Assembly (NCBI RefSeq): GCF_024346715.1
Contig: NZ_AP024852.1
Span: 1,612,001 to 1,676,000, forward strand
Length of the DNA: 64,000 bases
DNA from: Photobacterium swingsii
Lineage (GTDB): Bacteria > Pseudomonadota > Gammaproteobacteria > Enterobacterales > Vibrionaceae
Reading direction: 5' to 3'
In this document: piece after piece, positions 17,776-26,345 of the stretch
Layout of the letters: each line of letters starts with the position of its first letter
Position numbering within the stretch: the first letter of the stretch is position 1
Notes under the pieces: generated by a model
The model's database searches: none
The model's input: only the letters and a program-made list of their open reading frames with translations
Told to the model about the DNA's origin: nothing
Translations under genes and position numbers: made by a program

Positions 17776-19080
17776 TTACTGTGCAAGAGAGTAGAAAATT
17801 GCAGAGATAGAAATTAGACCAATAACTGTCACAAAGATGTTGCTCATTGCGCCAGAGTATTTACGCATAGATGGTACTTTGTTGATTGCGTACATCGGCA
17901 TGATGAATAGGATCATCGCGATGATAGGACCACCAAGACTTTCAATCATACCAAGAATACTTGGGTTGATAGTTGCAACTGCCCATGTTGTTACAAGCAT
18001 AAATAGCGCAGTGAAAGTGTTTAGCTTTTTAGGGCCAATTTCTTTGTTACGGTCACGTGCTAGTTTAACGACTAGACCATTTAGACCTTCACTTGCACCT
18101 AGGTAGTGACCTAGGAAAGATTTAGTAATTGCAATAATCGCAACAACAGGCGCAACGTAAGCAATTGTTGGTGCTTCAAAGTGCGTTGATAGGTACGTAA
18201 GAATCGAAACATTCTGTGCTTTAGCTTCTGCAAGGTTCGCAGGAGAAAGGCTAAGTACACAGCTGAATACGAAGAACATAACAACCATAACCATCATGAT
18301 GTGAGCGCGAGCAAGAATGCGAGAACATTGTTTCTCTGCTTGCTCACCGTACTCTTTTTGTTTCGCAACAGCGAAAGAAGAGATCACAGGAGAGTGGTTG
18401 AATGAGAACACCATTACAGGAAGGATTAACCACACAGCCATAAGGATAGTGGTGAAGCCGCCTTCAGTAGGCATTACTTGTTCAAAAATAGCACCATTCC
18501 AGTAAGGAACTAGGTAAAGCGCAAGCATCAGTAGAACAGCAACGAATGGGAATACCAGTACGCTCATCGCCTTGATGATCAATTGCTCACCAAGACGTAC
18601 AACAGCCATTAGGCCGATGATAAGTGCTAGTGCAAGAATTGCTCGTGCTGGTGGAACCATACCAAGCTGGTTCACCATGAAGCTTTCTACTGTGTTAGTC
18701 AGTGCAACGCTGTAAACCAATAGAATCGGGTAGATAGCGAAGAAGTAAAGTAAGGTGATTACTTTACCCATACCCGCACCAAAGTGTTCTTCAACTACTT
18801 CAGTAATATCTGCACCTGGGTTAGAGCTTGAAAGTACAAAACGTGTCATACCACGGTGTGCGAAGTAAGTCATAGGTAACGCAAGCAAAGTCATAACGAT
18901 TAGCGGGATCAAACCACCCACACCTGCGTTAATCGGCAAGAAAAGCGTACCAGCACCTACAGCAGTACCAAATAGGCCAAGAACCCAAATAGTATCGCTT
19001 TTGCTCCAGCCAAGTTTGGCTGCGCTGTTTACAGATGAAGAGTCAACAGTATTGTTTTTCACAGTGTCCATTATGGACAT
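17776..19080 (-). CDS. sdaC: Serine transporter SdaC (HAAAP family)
   Basis: A 434-residue inner-membrane proton-coupled serine transporter with about 11 membrane helices. It aligns with E. coli SdaC almost throughout: GTAVGAGTLFLPINAGVGG near residue 37, PMTYFAHRGMTRFVLS, NPGADITEVVEEHFG, and AIYPILLVYSVALTNTVESF. In many bacteria sdaC is paired with serine deaminase sdaB; here no deaminase gene is adjacent. An unusually long upstream region (more than 800 bp, with several hairpins at its promoter-proximal end) precedes it. Confidence 0.93.
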   Translation of the reverse strand: MSIMDTVKNNTVDSSSVNSAAKLGWSKSDTIWVLGLFGTAVGAGTLFLPINAGVGGLIPLIVMTLLALPMTYFAHRGMTRFVLSSSNPGADITEVVEEHFGAGMGKVITLLYFFAIYPILLVYSVALTNTVESFMVNQLGMVPPARAILALALIIGLMAVVRLGEQLIIKAMSVLVFPFVAVLLMLALYLVPYWNGAIFEQVMPTEGGFTTILMAVWLILPVMVFSFNHSPVISSFAVAKQKEYGEQAEKQCSRILARAHIMMVMVVMFFVFSCVLSLSPANLAEAKAQNVSILTYLSTHFEAPTIAYVAPVVAIIAITKSFLGHYLGASEGLNGLVVKLARDRNKEIGPKKLNTFTALFMLVTTWAVATINPSILGMIESLGGPIIAMILFIMPMYAINKVPSMRKYSGAMSNIFVTVIGLISISAIFYSLAQ

Positions 19081-19942
19081 CTCCTTTATAGGTATATTGA
19101 TATAGCCTTCAAAGGGTTTACGCTAGTGATACTCGTTACAGCCCAGTTGATGAGTTGGGCGGGAAAAAGTAATGCATCCATGTTTCGTCGAGGACGAACG
19201 ATAACAAGCAGTGAACATTGCCGTGCAGTACATACTGTACAGGCAAGAGAGAAGCAGATGGGTGATATTGTGTAACGAGCGTGAATTAAGATAATTCACA
19301 AAGCTAAACAAGCGACGGTTCCTAGGTCTAACGAGCGTATCCATACGGCCAAAAAAACTGCTAATGCCAATGTGTGCTGTGTATCTCTAATTAAAACCTT
19401 ATAAATACTAATGAAACCCTGATGACGTGGGAAGTATAGGGGATTAACTGTGGTACAACTATTGATTTCTGACAAGTTCTGCATCGTTTGTGTAAAAAAT
19501 ATCATTTGTATAACAAATTTTATTTTGTTGGTTGGCGTATATTTAAGCGATAAGTTTGCCATTTATACGTAACTGCTTAAATTAATGACAATGAATAAAA
19601 AATTATGAAATGTGTTTTTAAATTATATATCGTCAAAAAAGCTATTTAGGGACTTAGTTACCTATTTTTCACCTTGATGTAACCTTGGTTTTTATTACCG
19701 AATTGATTAATAAATGCACTGGATGCAAATGGAAAGAAATAGAAAAAGAACGGGTAAGAAAGAAATGTGTGAGAATAAGAACACAAAAAAGGCAGTGTTC
19801 AACCATTTCTAAAGAAAAATATGGGTAGAAAGTGGAATGCCAATGAGGAATAAGCTGGGTGAGGGGAATGGCTTGGTTTGCGAGATAAAAAAACGCACAG
19901 GCTTTTGACCTGTGCGTTTTAGCGATAAATCGATAACTAGGA
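19081..19942. other. Long intergenic region upstream of sdaC
   Basis: 862 bp with no convincing gene. On the sdaC side there are several small inverted repeats: GCCCA...TGGGC (19141-19160), GTTTCGTC-GAG-GACGAAC (19182-19199) and GTACATACTGTAC. These would lie in the sdaC leader RNA if transcription starts far upstream. The middle is AT-rich. The yajQ terminator is at its right end. It could hide a small RNA, but I cannot name one. Confidence 0.4.
19890..19920 (-). terminator. Terminator of yajQ
   Basis: AACGCACAGG ... CCTGTGCGTT hairpin with a T-run on the minus strand. Confidence 0.9.
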
Positions 19943-20425
19943 TTAGTCGCGGAAGTTATCAAACTGCAGTGGTTGACCCAATTCAGCTTCACGAATTGCC
20001 GCCATAGTTGCTTGCAGATCGTCTCGCTTTTTACCCGTTACACGCACTTTATCGCCTTGGATTGATGCTTGAACTTTTAGTTTGGCTTCTTTAATTAGCT
20101 TAACAACTTTCTTAGCGATAGCTTGATCAACACCTTGCTTGAATTCAACTACACATGAGAATGACTTGCCTGTACGCGTAGTGGCTTGCTGTTCCATTGA
20201 TTGTGCATCAACGTAACGCTTTGCAAGGTTACTGCGAAGGATGCTAACAAGTTGGCTAAGTTGGAAGTCAGATTCAGTTGTGATTTTAACTGCCTCTTTT
20301 TCTAGTTTGATGCTTGCATCAACACCGCGGAAATCGAAACGAGTTTCAAGTTCACGCGCTGAGTTGTCGACAGCATTTCTTACTTCTACTAGATCAACTT
20401 CAGAAATAATATCAAAAGATGGCAT
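19943..20425 (-). CDS. yajQ: YajQ family cyclic-di-GMP-binding / nucleotide-binding protein
   Basis: A 160-residue cytoplasmic protein of the YajQ family (the usual length is about 160-165). It starts with the hallmark [20 protein letters not shown] and continues with [26 protein letters not shown] and [12 protein letters not shown]. Family members bind RNA or nucleotides, and a Xanthomonas member binds cyclic di-GMP. The gene lies 58 bp downstream of the DAHP synthase gene on the same strand, with a small hairpin between them, so it may have its own promoter. Confidence 0.95.
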   Translation of the reverse strand: MPSFDIISEVDLVEVRNAVDNSARELETRFDFRGVDASIKLEKEAVKITTESDFQLSQLVSILRSNLAKRYVDAQSMEQQATTRTGKSFSCVVEFKQGVDQAIAKKVVKLIKEAKLKVQASIQGDKVRVTGKKRDDLQATMAAIREAELGQPLQFDNFRD

Positions 20426-20454
20426 GTGTATAATCCTAATCTTATTAAGTTAAC

Positions 20455-20473
20455 AAAAAAGGGCGCACCCTTA
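20455..20473 (-). terminator. Short hairpin with T-run between DAHP synthase and yajQ
   Basis: AAGGG-TGCG-CCCTT followed by six T on the minus strand. The stem is short, so termination may be partial. Confidence 0.45.
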
Positions 20474-20483
20474 ATTTTAATGC

Positions 20484-21539
20484 TTATTGTTTATGTTTGA
20501 TTGCGTCTGCAAGCATATCAAGCATAGTTACTGTGTCTTCCCAGTTGATGCATGGGTCAGTAATAGACTGACCGTATGTTAGCTCATCAAGTTTACAGGT
20601 ATTCACAGCTTGGTTGCCTTCAGCAATAAAGCTTTCTGCCATAATACCAGCGATAGATGTGCTGCCATTACGAATTTGTGTACAAATATCTTCAGCAACG
20701 TTCAGTTGGCGGCGGTGCTGTTTCTGACAATTGCCGTGGCTGAAATCAACCACTAAACGAGGTGGTAATTCAAAGCCTTCAAGCGTATGACAAGCCGCTG
20801 CAATATCTGATGCTTTATAGTTTGGCTCATTACCACCACGAAGAATAATATGACCGTGTGGGTTACCAGACGTTCGGTAGATCGTCATTTGACCATCTTT
20901 GGCTGGTGAACAGAAAATGTGCGACTCACGCGTGGCGCGGATTGCATCAACAGCAATTTTAATATTGCCATCGGTACCATTTTTGAAACCAACTGGGCAT
21001 GAAAGGGCAGACGCCATTTCACGGTGAATTTGAGATTCAGTGGTACGTGCACCAATCGCACCCCACGAGATAAGATCGGCCAAATATTGACCTGTAATCA
21101 TATCGAGAAATTCAGTAGCTGTCGCCAGACCAAGCTTATTGATATCAACGAGCAGTTTACGTGCTTTATATAGACCCGTGACTAAATCTAGACTGCCATC
21201 TAAATGTGGATCAGAGACTAAACCTTTCCAGCCCACGACAGTGCGTGGTTTCTCGAAGTACGTTCGCATGACAATACAAAGTTCGTCTTTGTACTGGTCT
21301 TGAATATCAGCAAGGCGCTGAGCGTAATCCATCGCAGCATCGGTATCATGGACAGAACATGGACCCACAATCACCAAAAGGCGGGAGTCTTTACCAGTGA
21401 GGATGTTTTCAACTTGGCGACGACATTGCGCTACGTGCTCTGCAATATCATCTGTAATTGGGTAGGCCGCTTCAACTTCAGCAGGAGCAGGCATAGCCCC
21501 TAAGCTAACTGTGCGGAGTTCATCGGTTTTCATTGGCAT
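20484..21539 (-). CDS. aroH: 3-deoxy-7-phosphoheptulonate (DAHP) synthase, AroH-like
   Basis: First enzyme of the shikimate pathway; it joins PEP and erythrose 4-phosphate to make DAHP. The 351 residues are the type I length. Signatures: LLVIVGPCSVHD, MRTYFEKPRTVVGWKGL, GAIGARTTESQIHREMAS, and VVDFSHGNCQKQHRRQ. The forms TATEFLDM, DFSHGNCQKQHRRQ and QIRNGSTSIAGIMAES match E. coli AroH (tryptophan-sensitive) better than AroG. This is why the symbol aroH is proposed, but feedback specificity cannot be proved from sequence alone. I found no clear TrpR operator upstream. Confidence 0.85.
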   Translation of the reverse strand: MPMKTDELRTVSLGAMPAPAEVEAAYPITDDIAEHVAQCRRQVENILTGKDSRLLVIVGPCSVHDTDAAMDYAQRLADIQDQYKDELCIVMRTYFEKPRTVVGWKGLVSDPHLDGSLDLVTGLYKARKLLVDINKLGLATATEFLDMITGQYLADLISWGAIGARTTESQIHREMASALSCPVGFKNGTDGNIKIAVDAIRATRESHIFCSPAKDGQMTIYRTSGNPHGHIILRGGNEPNYKASDIAAACHTLEGFELPPRLVVDFSHGNCQKQHRRQLNVAEDICTQIRNGSTSIAGIMAESFIAEGNQAVNTCKLDELTYGQSITDPCINWEDTVTMLDMLADAIKHKQ

Positions 21540-21833
21540 AATACGTGCGCCTACCTTGGTATCTCTAAAATTAACGACGCGTTAAGATAGCCCAAAAGCC
21601 AACAGGAATAAACCAAACATGTGATATGACATAAGTTTTTCCTTAAAAATCCATCGAGTTGTTACGAATCTACAACGCATTGCTAACTAAACGTTATTTA
21701 GCTAATTCACTAAAGAATAGATAAGGTGAATAAAACCTTTCAATTTTTCTTGATAAAAGAAGCCTTATACGTCATGTTGCAAACGTATGTATTTTGTTTT
21801 CGTCATGGAAGATAGGAGTGAAATTAGAGCCTT

Positions 21834-22724
21834 ATGACCAACACCACCCAATCCGTTATTGCGACCTCCATCGTCTTAACTCAACCCTCCCTGTTAGCAC
21901 AATCAGACACCATTGGGCTGTTTTCGTTAGACGATGTTGTCAAGCATCAGTTTCCTTATCATCCGTATGCTTATTCACACCTTGCTGCTTTAAATCCAGA
22001 AGAACAGGCGTCGATCATTAAAGATTGTGGTGATTGTCCACCCGCAGAGCATTATGTTACGGAGTTAAGCAATCTTTTGATCCAAGCGGCGAAGCACCTG
22101 AAAGATCTGCCATTACGTGTGGCACTTTCTAGTGTTGAATCATCGTCGCGTGTAGATCGTGTGGGCAGTGAGTTAGAACCCCTTGAAACAAATCCGGCAA
22201 TGGGGTTACGCGGGGTATCTCGCTATGCCAATACAGCACACCGGAAAAGTTTTATTTTAGATTGCGAAGCGATTAAACGAGCCCGTTCGGAGGAAGGTTG
22301 CCAGAATATTGAACTGGTGATCCCATTTGTTCGGACTTTTAGTGAAGCCGCAACCATTATTGATTTATTAGCAGAGCAAGGTTTATGCCGTGGTGCTCAA
22401 GGGCTGAAAGTGCATATTTTGGCTGAGTTGCCAGCGAATGCCTTACTTGCCGAAACCTTCTTACAGTATTTTGATGGCATGGTGGTGGATATTGATGTGT
22501 TAGCACAGTTTACGTTGGCGTTAGATCCTGACCACCAAGCACTGACGTATTTATACGATGAGCAAAATGAAGCCGTTTTGACCTTGTTACGCCAAGTGCT
22601 TAAAGCTTCAGAAAAAGCAGGGAAACCGTGTGAGTTGATCAGCCGACATCTAGATGATTCCCCCAAATTGGTACGTTGGCTACACGAGCAAGGTATTGAG
22701 CACGTCATCAAGCCAAGCCTTTAG
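21834..22724 (+). CDS. Orphan PEP synthase C-terminal domain-like protein
   Basis: A 296-residue protein that corresponds only to the C-terminal TIM-barrel (PEP/pyruvate-binding) domain of PEP synthase. Shared blocks are NPAMGLRGVSRYANTAHR, FILDCEAIKRARSEEG, ELVIPFVRTFSEA, GLKVHILAELPANALLAETF and YFDGMVVDIDVLAQFTLALD. It lacks the ATP-grasp and phosphohistidine domains. The catalytic CG motif (ICGQGPSDHP in PEP synthase) is replaced by LISRHLDDSP, and the Asn of the SND motif is also lost. It is therefore unlikely to make PEP and may be regulatory or bind a PEP-like ligand. It is divergent from the DAHP synthase gene, whose substrate is PEP. The start ATG at 21834 lacks a strong ribosome site. 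Confidence 0.8.
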   Translation: MTNTTQSVIATSIVLTQPSLLAQSDTIGLFSLDDVVKHQFPYHPYAYSHLAALNPEEQASIIKDCGDCPPAEHYVTELSNLLIQAAKHLKDLPLRVALSSVESSSRVDRVGSELEPLETNPAMGLRGVSRYANTAHRKSFILDCEAIKRARSEEGCQNIELVIPFVRTFSEAATIIDLLAEQGLCRGAQGLKVHILAELPANALLAETFLQYFDGMVVDIDVLAQFTLALDPDHQALTYLYDEQNEAVLTLLRQVLKASEKAGKPCELISRHLDDSPKLVRWLHEQGIEHVIKPSL

Positions 22725-22737
22725 AGCTAAATAGAAA

Positions 22738-22763
22738 ACGACCAACATAGGCTTGGTCGTTAT
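22738..22763 (+). terminator. Hairpin after the PEP synthase-like gene
   Basis: ACGACCAA ... TTGGTCGT stem followed by an AT-rich tail; a modest terminator. Confidence 0.55.
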
Positions 22764-22842
22764 TATATTACTAACAATGTTTATTCGATCGCTTTGAGGC
22801 CTTTGCGTATCTCTGTTGCATTTCTGTTTATTCCAGCACCTT

Positions 22843-23241
22843 TTATTCAAGTACCTTGGCAGAACAACTGATTGCGATTGTTGGCTGTAGCATAAGGCAA
22901 ACATGACAGTGTTTTGATACCGCTTCTTGTGCGGCTGAAATGATATCGTCTTCTGTTAGATGAGTGCCTGATGCAGTGAAATGTAGGTTGGCCGATTCAT
23001 AGAGTCGAGGTTCATCTTCCGTCAAGGTGTATGTCACTTCATTTTCTAAATGAGTGATGTTAAAACCTTTTTCTTGAAGGAGTAAAACGACATCCGTCGC
23101 ACTGCATGAGCCTAAAGCTGATAATAATATCTCTGTTGGGCAAGGGGCGGTATTACTGGTTGCATCAACCTTGAAGCTAAAACCGCCTTCTGTTGTGATA
23201 TTAAACTGGCTGTCGCCCGTCCATGTTAATTGAATACTCAT
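22843..23241 (-). CDS. OsmC/Ohr family peroxiredoxin-like protein (YhfA-like)
   Basis: A 132-residue OsmC-superfamily protein. The two family cysteines are present, in SALGSCSATDVVLLLQ and in SKHCHVCLML, placed as in YhfA/OsmC proteins that reduce organic hydroperoxides or bind hydrophobic ligands. It is slightly shorter than OsmC itself and closer to the YhfA branch. Cytoplasmic. It lies 22 bp upstream of the acyltransferase stop on the same strand, but the order (acyltransferase first, then this gene) and the lack of a terminator allow co-transcription. Confidence 0.85.
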   Translation of the reverse strand: MSIQLTWTGDSQFNITTEGGFSFKVDATSNTAPCPTEILLSALGSCSATDVVLLLQEKGFNITHLENEVTYTLTEDEPRLYESANLHFTASGTHLTEDDIISAAQEAVSKHCHVCLMLQPTIAISCSAKVLE

Positions 23242-23263
23242 ACTAGCGTTCTCTGTTTTAAGC

Positions 23264-24322
23264 TTAGCGAAGTAACACGCGTTGAAGTGGTGTCTTGTTG
23301 ATTAACCGAGTAATACCGATAGAGATCAGCAAGACCAGTGGGATAATACTAATATCTAGCCACAGGCCTTCAACACCGATTAGGCGGGCTATATTGAAAA
23401 CGTAAATAACCACCAGTAAATGCACGACATACATACCCAATACATCTTTACTGGCATCTAAAATTGCAGTTCGTATTCTTGGTCGACTTTCACCACAGTG
23501 AGGCTTGGCTAATAACGCCATGAAGAGGCCTAACGACCAAAACGGTGTACCGACTAAAAAGTCATGTGTATTAAATGGAGCATCAAAGCGCAGTAAATAA
23601 GTGGCTTCAAAAAAGTGTAATAGCATACCAAGTAGCGCTAACGTAACGGCATAATGGTATTGACAGTGCCAGTTGTTTCTTCGTATTTCAAATCCCATAA
23701 CGACCAGTAGACAACTAAAGAATGGCCCATTACGTGTAAAAATAGGGGCTTCTAAGTCAAATATTGGCTGATAACTGCCAGCCATTAAACCGTAGATGTA
23801 TAAGGCGATCGCGAGTGGTAGTAAGAGGTTACTTTTATTATAACGAATCAGTAGCGCAATAATGCTAATTGCACAAACTAATGCAGGAATATACCAAAGG
23901 TGAACAAGCCCCCCTTCAAATAACGTATTGAGAGGGTTATTCAATAGAAACTGCCAGTAGCCGTGACGCTCAGCAAGGTAACCCTGCTCAAAGAATACGG
24001 TCAGATTAAAAGGGGCTAATAAGCAAATAATACTCCATGCGAACCAGACTTTTAAAAGCGGTAAACTGTAGCGCTTTAGGGTATTAAAGGGACTATTAAG
24101 TAGTTTTGGCGCAATGAAATAGCCCGCCAATAAAAAGAAGAGGGGAACAGCAAAACGACCAGCTTGATTTAAAACTAATGAAAGCCAAGGCTCGCCATCG
24201 AAAAGCGGGGCTGTTGAAAAGGGTTTTGCATGAATAGTAATAATCGCGATGAGCGCAATAATACGCCAACATTCTACACTCATTATTTTGGTCGGAACCA
24301 TCGATTGGCTTTGCGTTTTCAT
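23264..24322 (-). CDS. Membrane acyltransferase, family 3
   Basis: An inner-membrane acyltransferase-3 family protein of about 352 residues with some ten membrane helices. The opening VECWRIIALIAIITIHAKPF contains the family's R and catalytic H, followed by GRFAVPLFFLLAGYF. Relatives such as WecH and OafA put acetyl groups on surface polysaccharides. The acceptor is not known here, because no polysaccharide genes are adjacent. The start is uncertain: a TTG at 24334, an ATG at 24322 (chosen) and further internal ATG codons are all possible, and none has a strong ribosome site. Confidence 0.8.
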   Translation of the reverse strand: MKTQSQSMVPTKIMSVECWRIIALIAIITIHAKPFSTAPLFDGEPWLSLVLNQAGRFAVPLFFLLAGYFIAPKLLNSPFNTLKRYSLPLLKVWFAWSIICLLAPFNLTVFFEQGYLAERHGYWQFLLNNPLNTLFEGGLVHLWYIPALVCAISIIALLIRYNKSNLLLPLAIALYIYGLMAGSYQPIFDLEAPIFTRNGPFFSCLLVVMGFEIRRNNWHCQYHYAVTLALLGMLLHFFEATYLLRFDAPFNTHDFLVGTPFWSLGLFMALLAKPHCGESRPRIRTAILDASKDVLGMYVVHLLVVIYVFNIARLIGVEGLWLDISIIPLVLLISIGITRLINKTPLQRVLLR

Positions 24323-24538
24323 GAAGTAATGCAATTAAGATCTGAATTAAATTAGAGCTGTCAGTATCCTGAATCCGTTTTAAATTACTAGTTTTATAAA
24401 ACGCAAAATTGATTGAAATGGTGAGATAACAAAGAAGATGTTTTGAGTTGTGAGTGAGGTCGATTTTTTACACAGCAGCATAATGTTAGCAAGGTAATAT
24501 TATGCTGCGTACAGCGTGGTGACTTATAGGGTGGTTGA

Positions 24539-26116
24539 TTAAGAGCTGCAGCTGATCGTTAACGTTTTTCCCCACTCAGGTGGAAGTTTGGCCATCGATT
24601 GATGTTTGGGGTGCTCATCAAAGGGGGATGCCAGCACCTCCATCAACGATTCTATACGCGAATAGTCGCCTTGTTCTGCTTCTTGGATAGCGAGTTGGGC
24701 TAAGTAGTTACGCAATATAAATTTGGGGTTGCTTGCCAGCATCAGGTGTTGGCGAGCTTGATCGCTATGCTTGTTACCACCCTTTATTTCAGAATCTATC
24801 AGTTCAAAACTCACACGTTGCTGGTATTCATTCAGCCACGTTGCTAGTTGTGCTCTGTACTCATTGTTTTGGTTTTCTTTTTTGTTACGAACACTCTCGG
24901 TGCTGGTATCGTCTGCTTTTAACGATGTATTGTCAGAAGCCACCGCGAATAGCCTGTCTGCACTTGAGGCAATATCAGTAGCAGGGATTGATGACAGTGT
25001 TCTGAAAAATAAGGTGTAATCCAGCTGTAACGCTGTTAAGCAGTTAAATAGATTTTTAAATAAATACCCATCTTGGTCACTATCCGTTATTAACCCTAAT
25101 TTAGCCCGCATCTTTTTGCTGTAAGCCGTCTGTAGTAAAGGCTCAAAAGTATCTAACACTGCGTTGGCTGTATCTGATTCGATTAACGGAGAAAGTGCGT
25201 AACCCAGTGCGGCCAAATTCCATAAAGCGATACTCGGTTGTTGGTTGAAGGCATAGCGGCCTGAGTAGTCTGAATGATTACAAATATAGTGGGGATTGTA
25301 ATTATCGAGGAAGCCATAGGGACCGTAATCGAAGGTTAGCCCTAAAATAGACATATTGTCGGTATTCATTACTCCGTGTGCGAATCCAACGCTTTGCCAA
25401 TCCGCAATTAACGTCGCGGTTAGCTCAACAATGCGTTGGTACATAGCTGCATAGGGGGTGGAATGCGAACTTAAATCAGAGAAGTGGTGTTCAATGATGT
25501 AATCAGCAAGCTGTTTTAAATCACCATGCTGCTGGGTATAAAAAAGGTATTCAAAATGGCCAAACCGCACATGGCTTTCAGCAACTCTGATCAAGGTAGC
25601 ACCTTGCTCTACTTGTTCTCGATAAACAGGTGTTGTACTGCCGATAATAGCGAGCGCATGTGTTGTTGCTATGCCTAATCCTGCCATCGCAGCACTGGCG
25701 AGGTACTCACGGATGCTGGAGCGTAAAACGGCGCGACCATCCCCTTGACGTGAATAGGGGGTAAGCCCCGAGCCTTTTAAATGCAAATCCCACTTAGCAC
25801 CAGTAGAGGTCACAACCTCACCAAGTAATACACCACGACCATCACCTAAATCAGGGTTATATTGACCAAATTGGTGCCCGGTATATTTCATTGCAAGAGG
25901 TGAAAAGCGTGGGTGAACTTGGTTGCCACTGAATATCTGAGCAAAACGCTGCGTGGTTACCTCCTCATGACTGAATTCGAGTAACTGACACACCTTAGGA
26001 TTAAAGCTCACTAGGTGTGGTTCGCTTAACGCTTGAGGTATTACCGAAGTGTAAAAGGAGGCAGGAAGCTGGCTGAAGCTATTATTAAAAACGAGTTGGT
26101 CTAATGTACGCGTCAT
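24539..26116 (-). CDS. selO: Protein adenylyltransferase SelO (YdiU)
   Basis: A 525-residue pseudokinase-fold enzyme that transfers AMP from ATP to Ser, Thr or Tyr of target proteins, in redox control. Recognised by MKYTGHQFGQYNPDLGDGRG, DLHLKGSGLTPYSRQGDGRA, RSSIREYLASAAMAGLGI, GVMNTDNMSILGLTFDYGPY and the C-terminal SCSS, where the cysteine corresponds to the selenocysteine of the eukaryotic SelO. There is an acidic, less conserved insert around residues 390-420 (ADDTSTESVRNKKENQNNEY). Single gene with its own promoter. Confidence 0.95.
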   Translation of the reverse strand: MTRTLDQLVFNNSFSQLPASFYTSVIPQALSEPHLVSFNPKVCQLLEFSHEEVTTQRFAQIFSGNQVHPRFSPLAMKYTGHQFGQYNPDLGDGRGVLLGEVVTSTGAKWDLHLKGSGLTPYSRQGDGRAVLRSSIREYLASAAMAGLGIATTHALAIIGSTTPVYREQVEQGATLIRVAESHVRFGHFEYLFYTQQHGDLKQLADYIIEHHFSDLSSHSTPYAAMYQRIVELTATLIADWQSVGFAHGVMNTDNMSILGLTFDYGPYGFLDNYNPHYICNHSDYSGRYAFNQQPSIALWNLAALGYALSPLIESDTANAVLDTFEPLLQTAYSKKMRAKLGLITDSDQDGYLFKNLFNCLTALQLDYTLFFRTLSSIPATDIASSADRLFAVASDNTSLKADDTSTESVRNKKENQNNEYRAQLATWLNEYQQRVSFELIDSEIKGGNKHSDQARQHLMLASNPKFILRNYLAQLAIQEAEQGDYSRIESLMEVLASPFDEHPKHQSMAKLPPEWGKTLTISCSS

Positions 26117-26345
26117 GACAACGAATCCTTTTACAATCTGAAATAGGCGAAGTGATCACAACTTCATACTGGCTGTAATGTATATCTAAGCCGTAAGTGA
26201 TCACGTGTTGCGATAGCTATAAGGTAGCAATATTTCAGCGGCTAACAAGGGACAAAAAGTAGGGTTATCTTCGCTTTACGAATTAAACCCTATCTAGTGC
26301 CATACCATTAGTGTAGCCATTCACTGTTACAGGAAGGGGGTTGCG

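Noticed and set aside
21540-21833. TrpR or TyrR operator upstream of the DAHP synthase
   Set aside because: I found no palindrome close to the known consensus; control by an aromatic amino acid repressor is left open.
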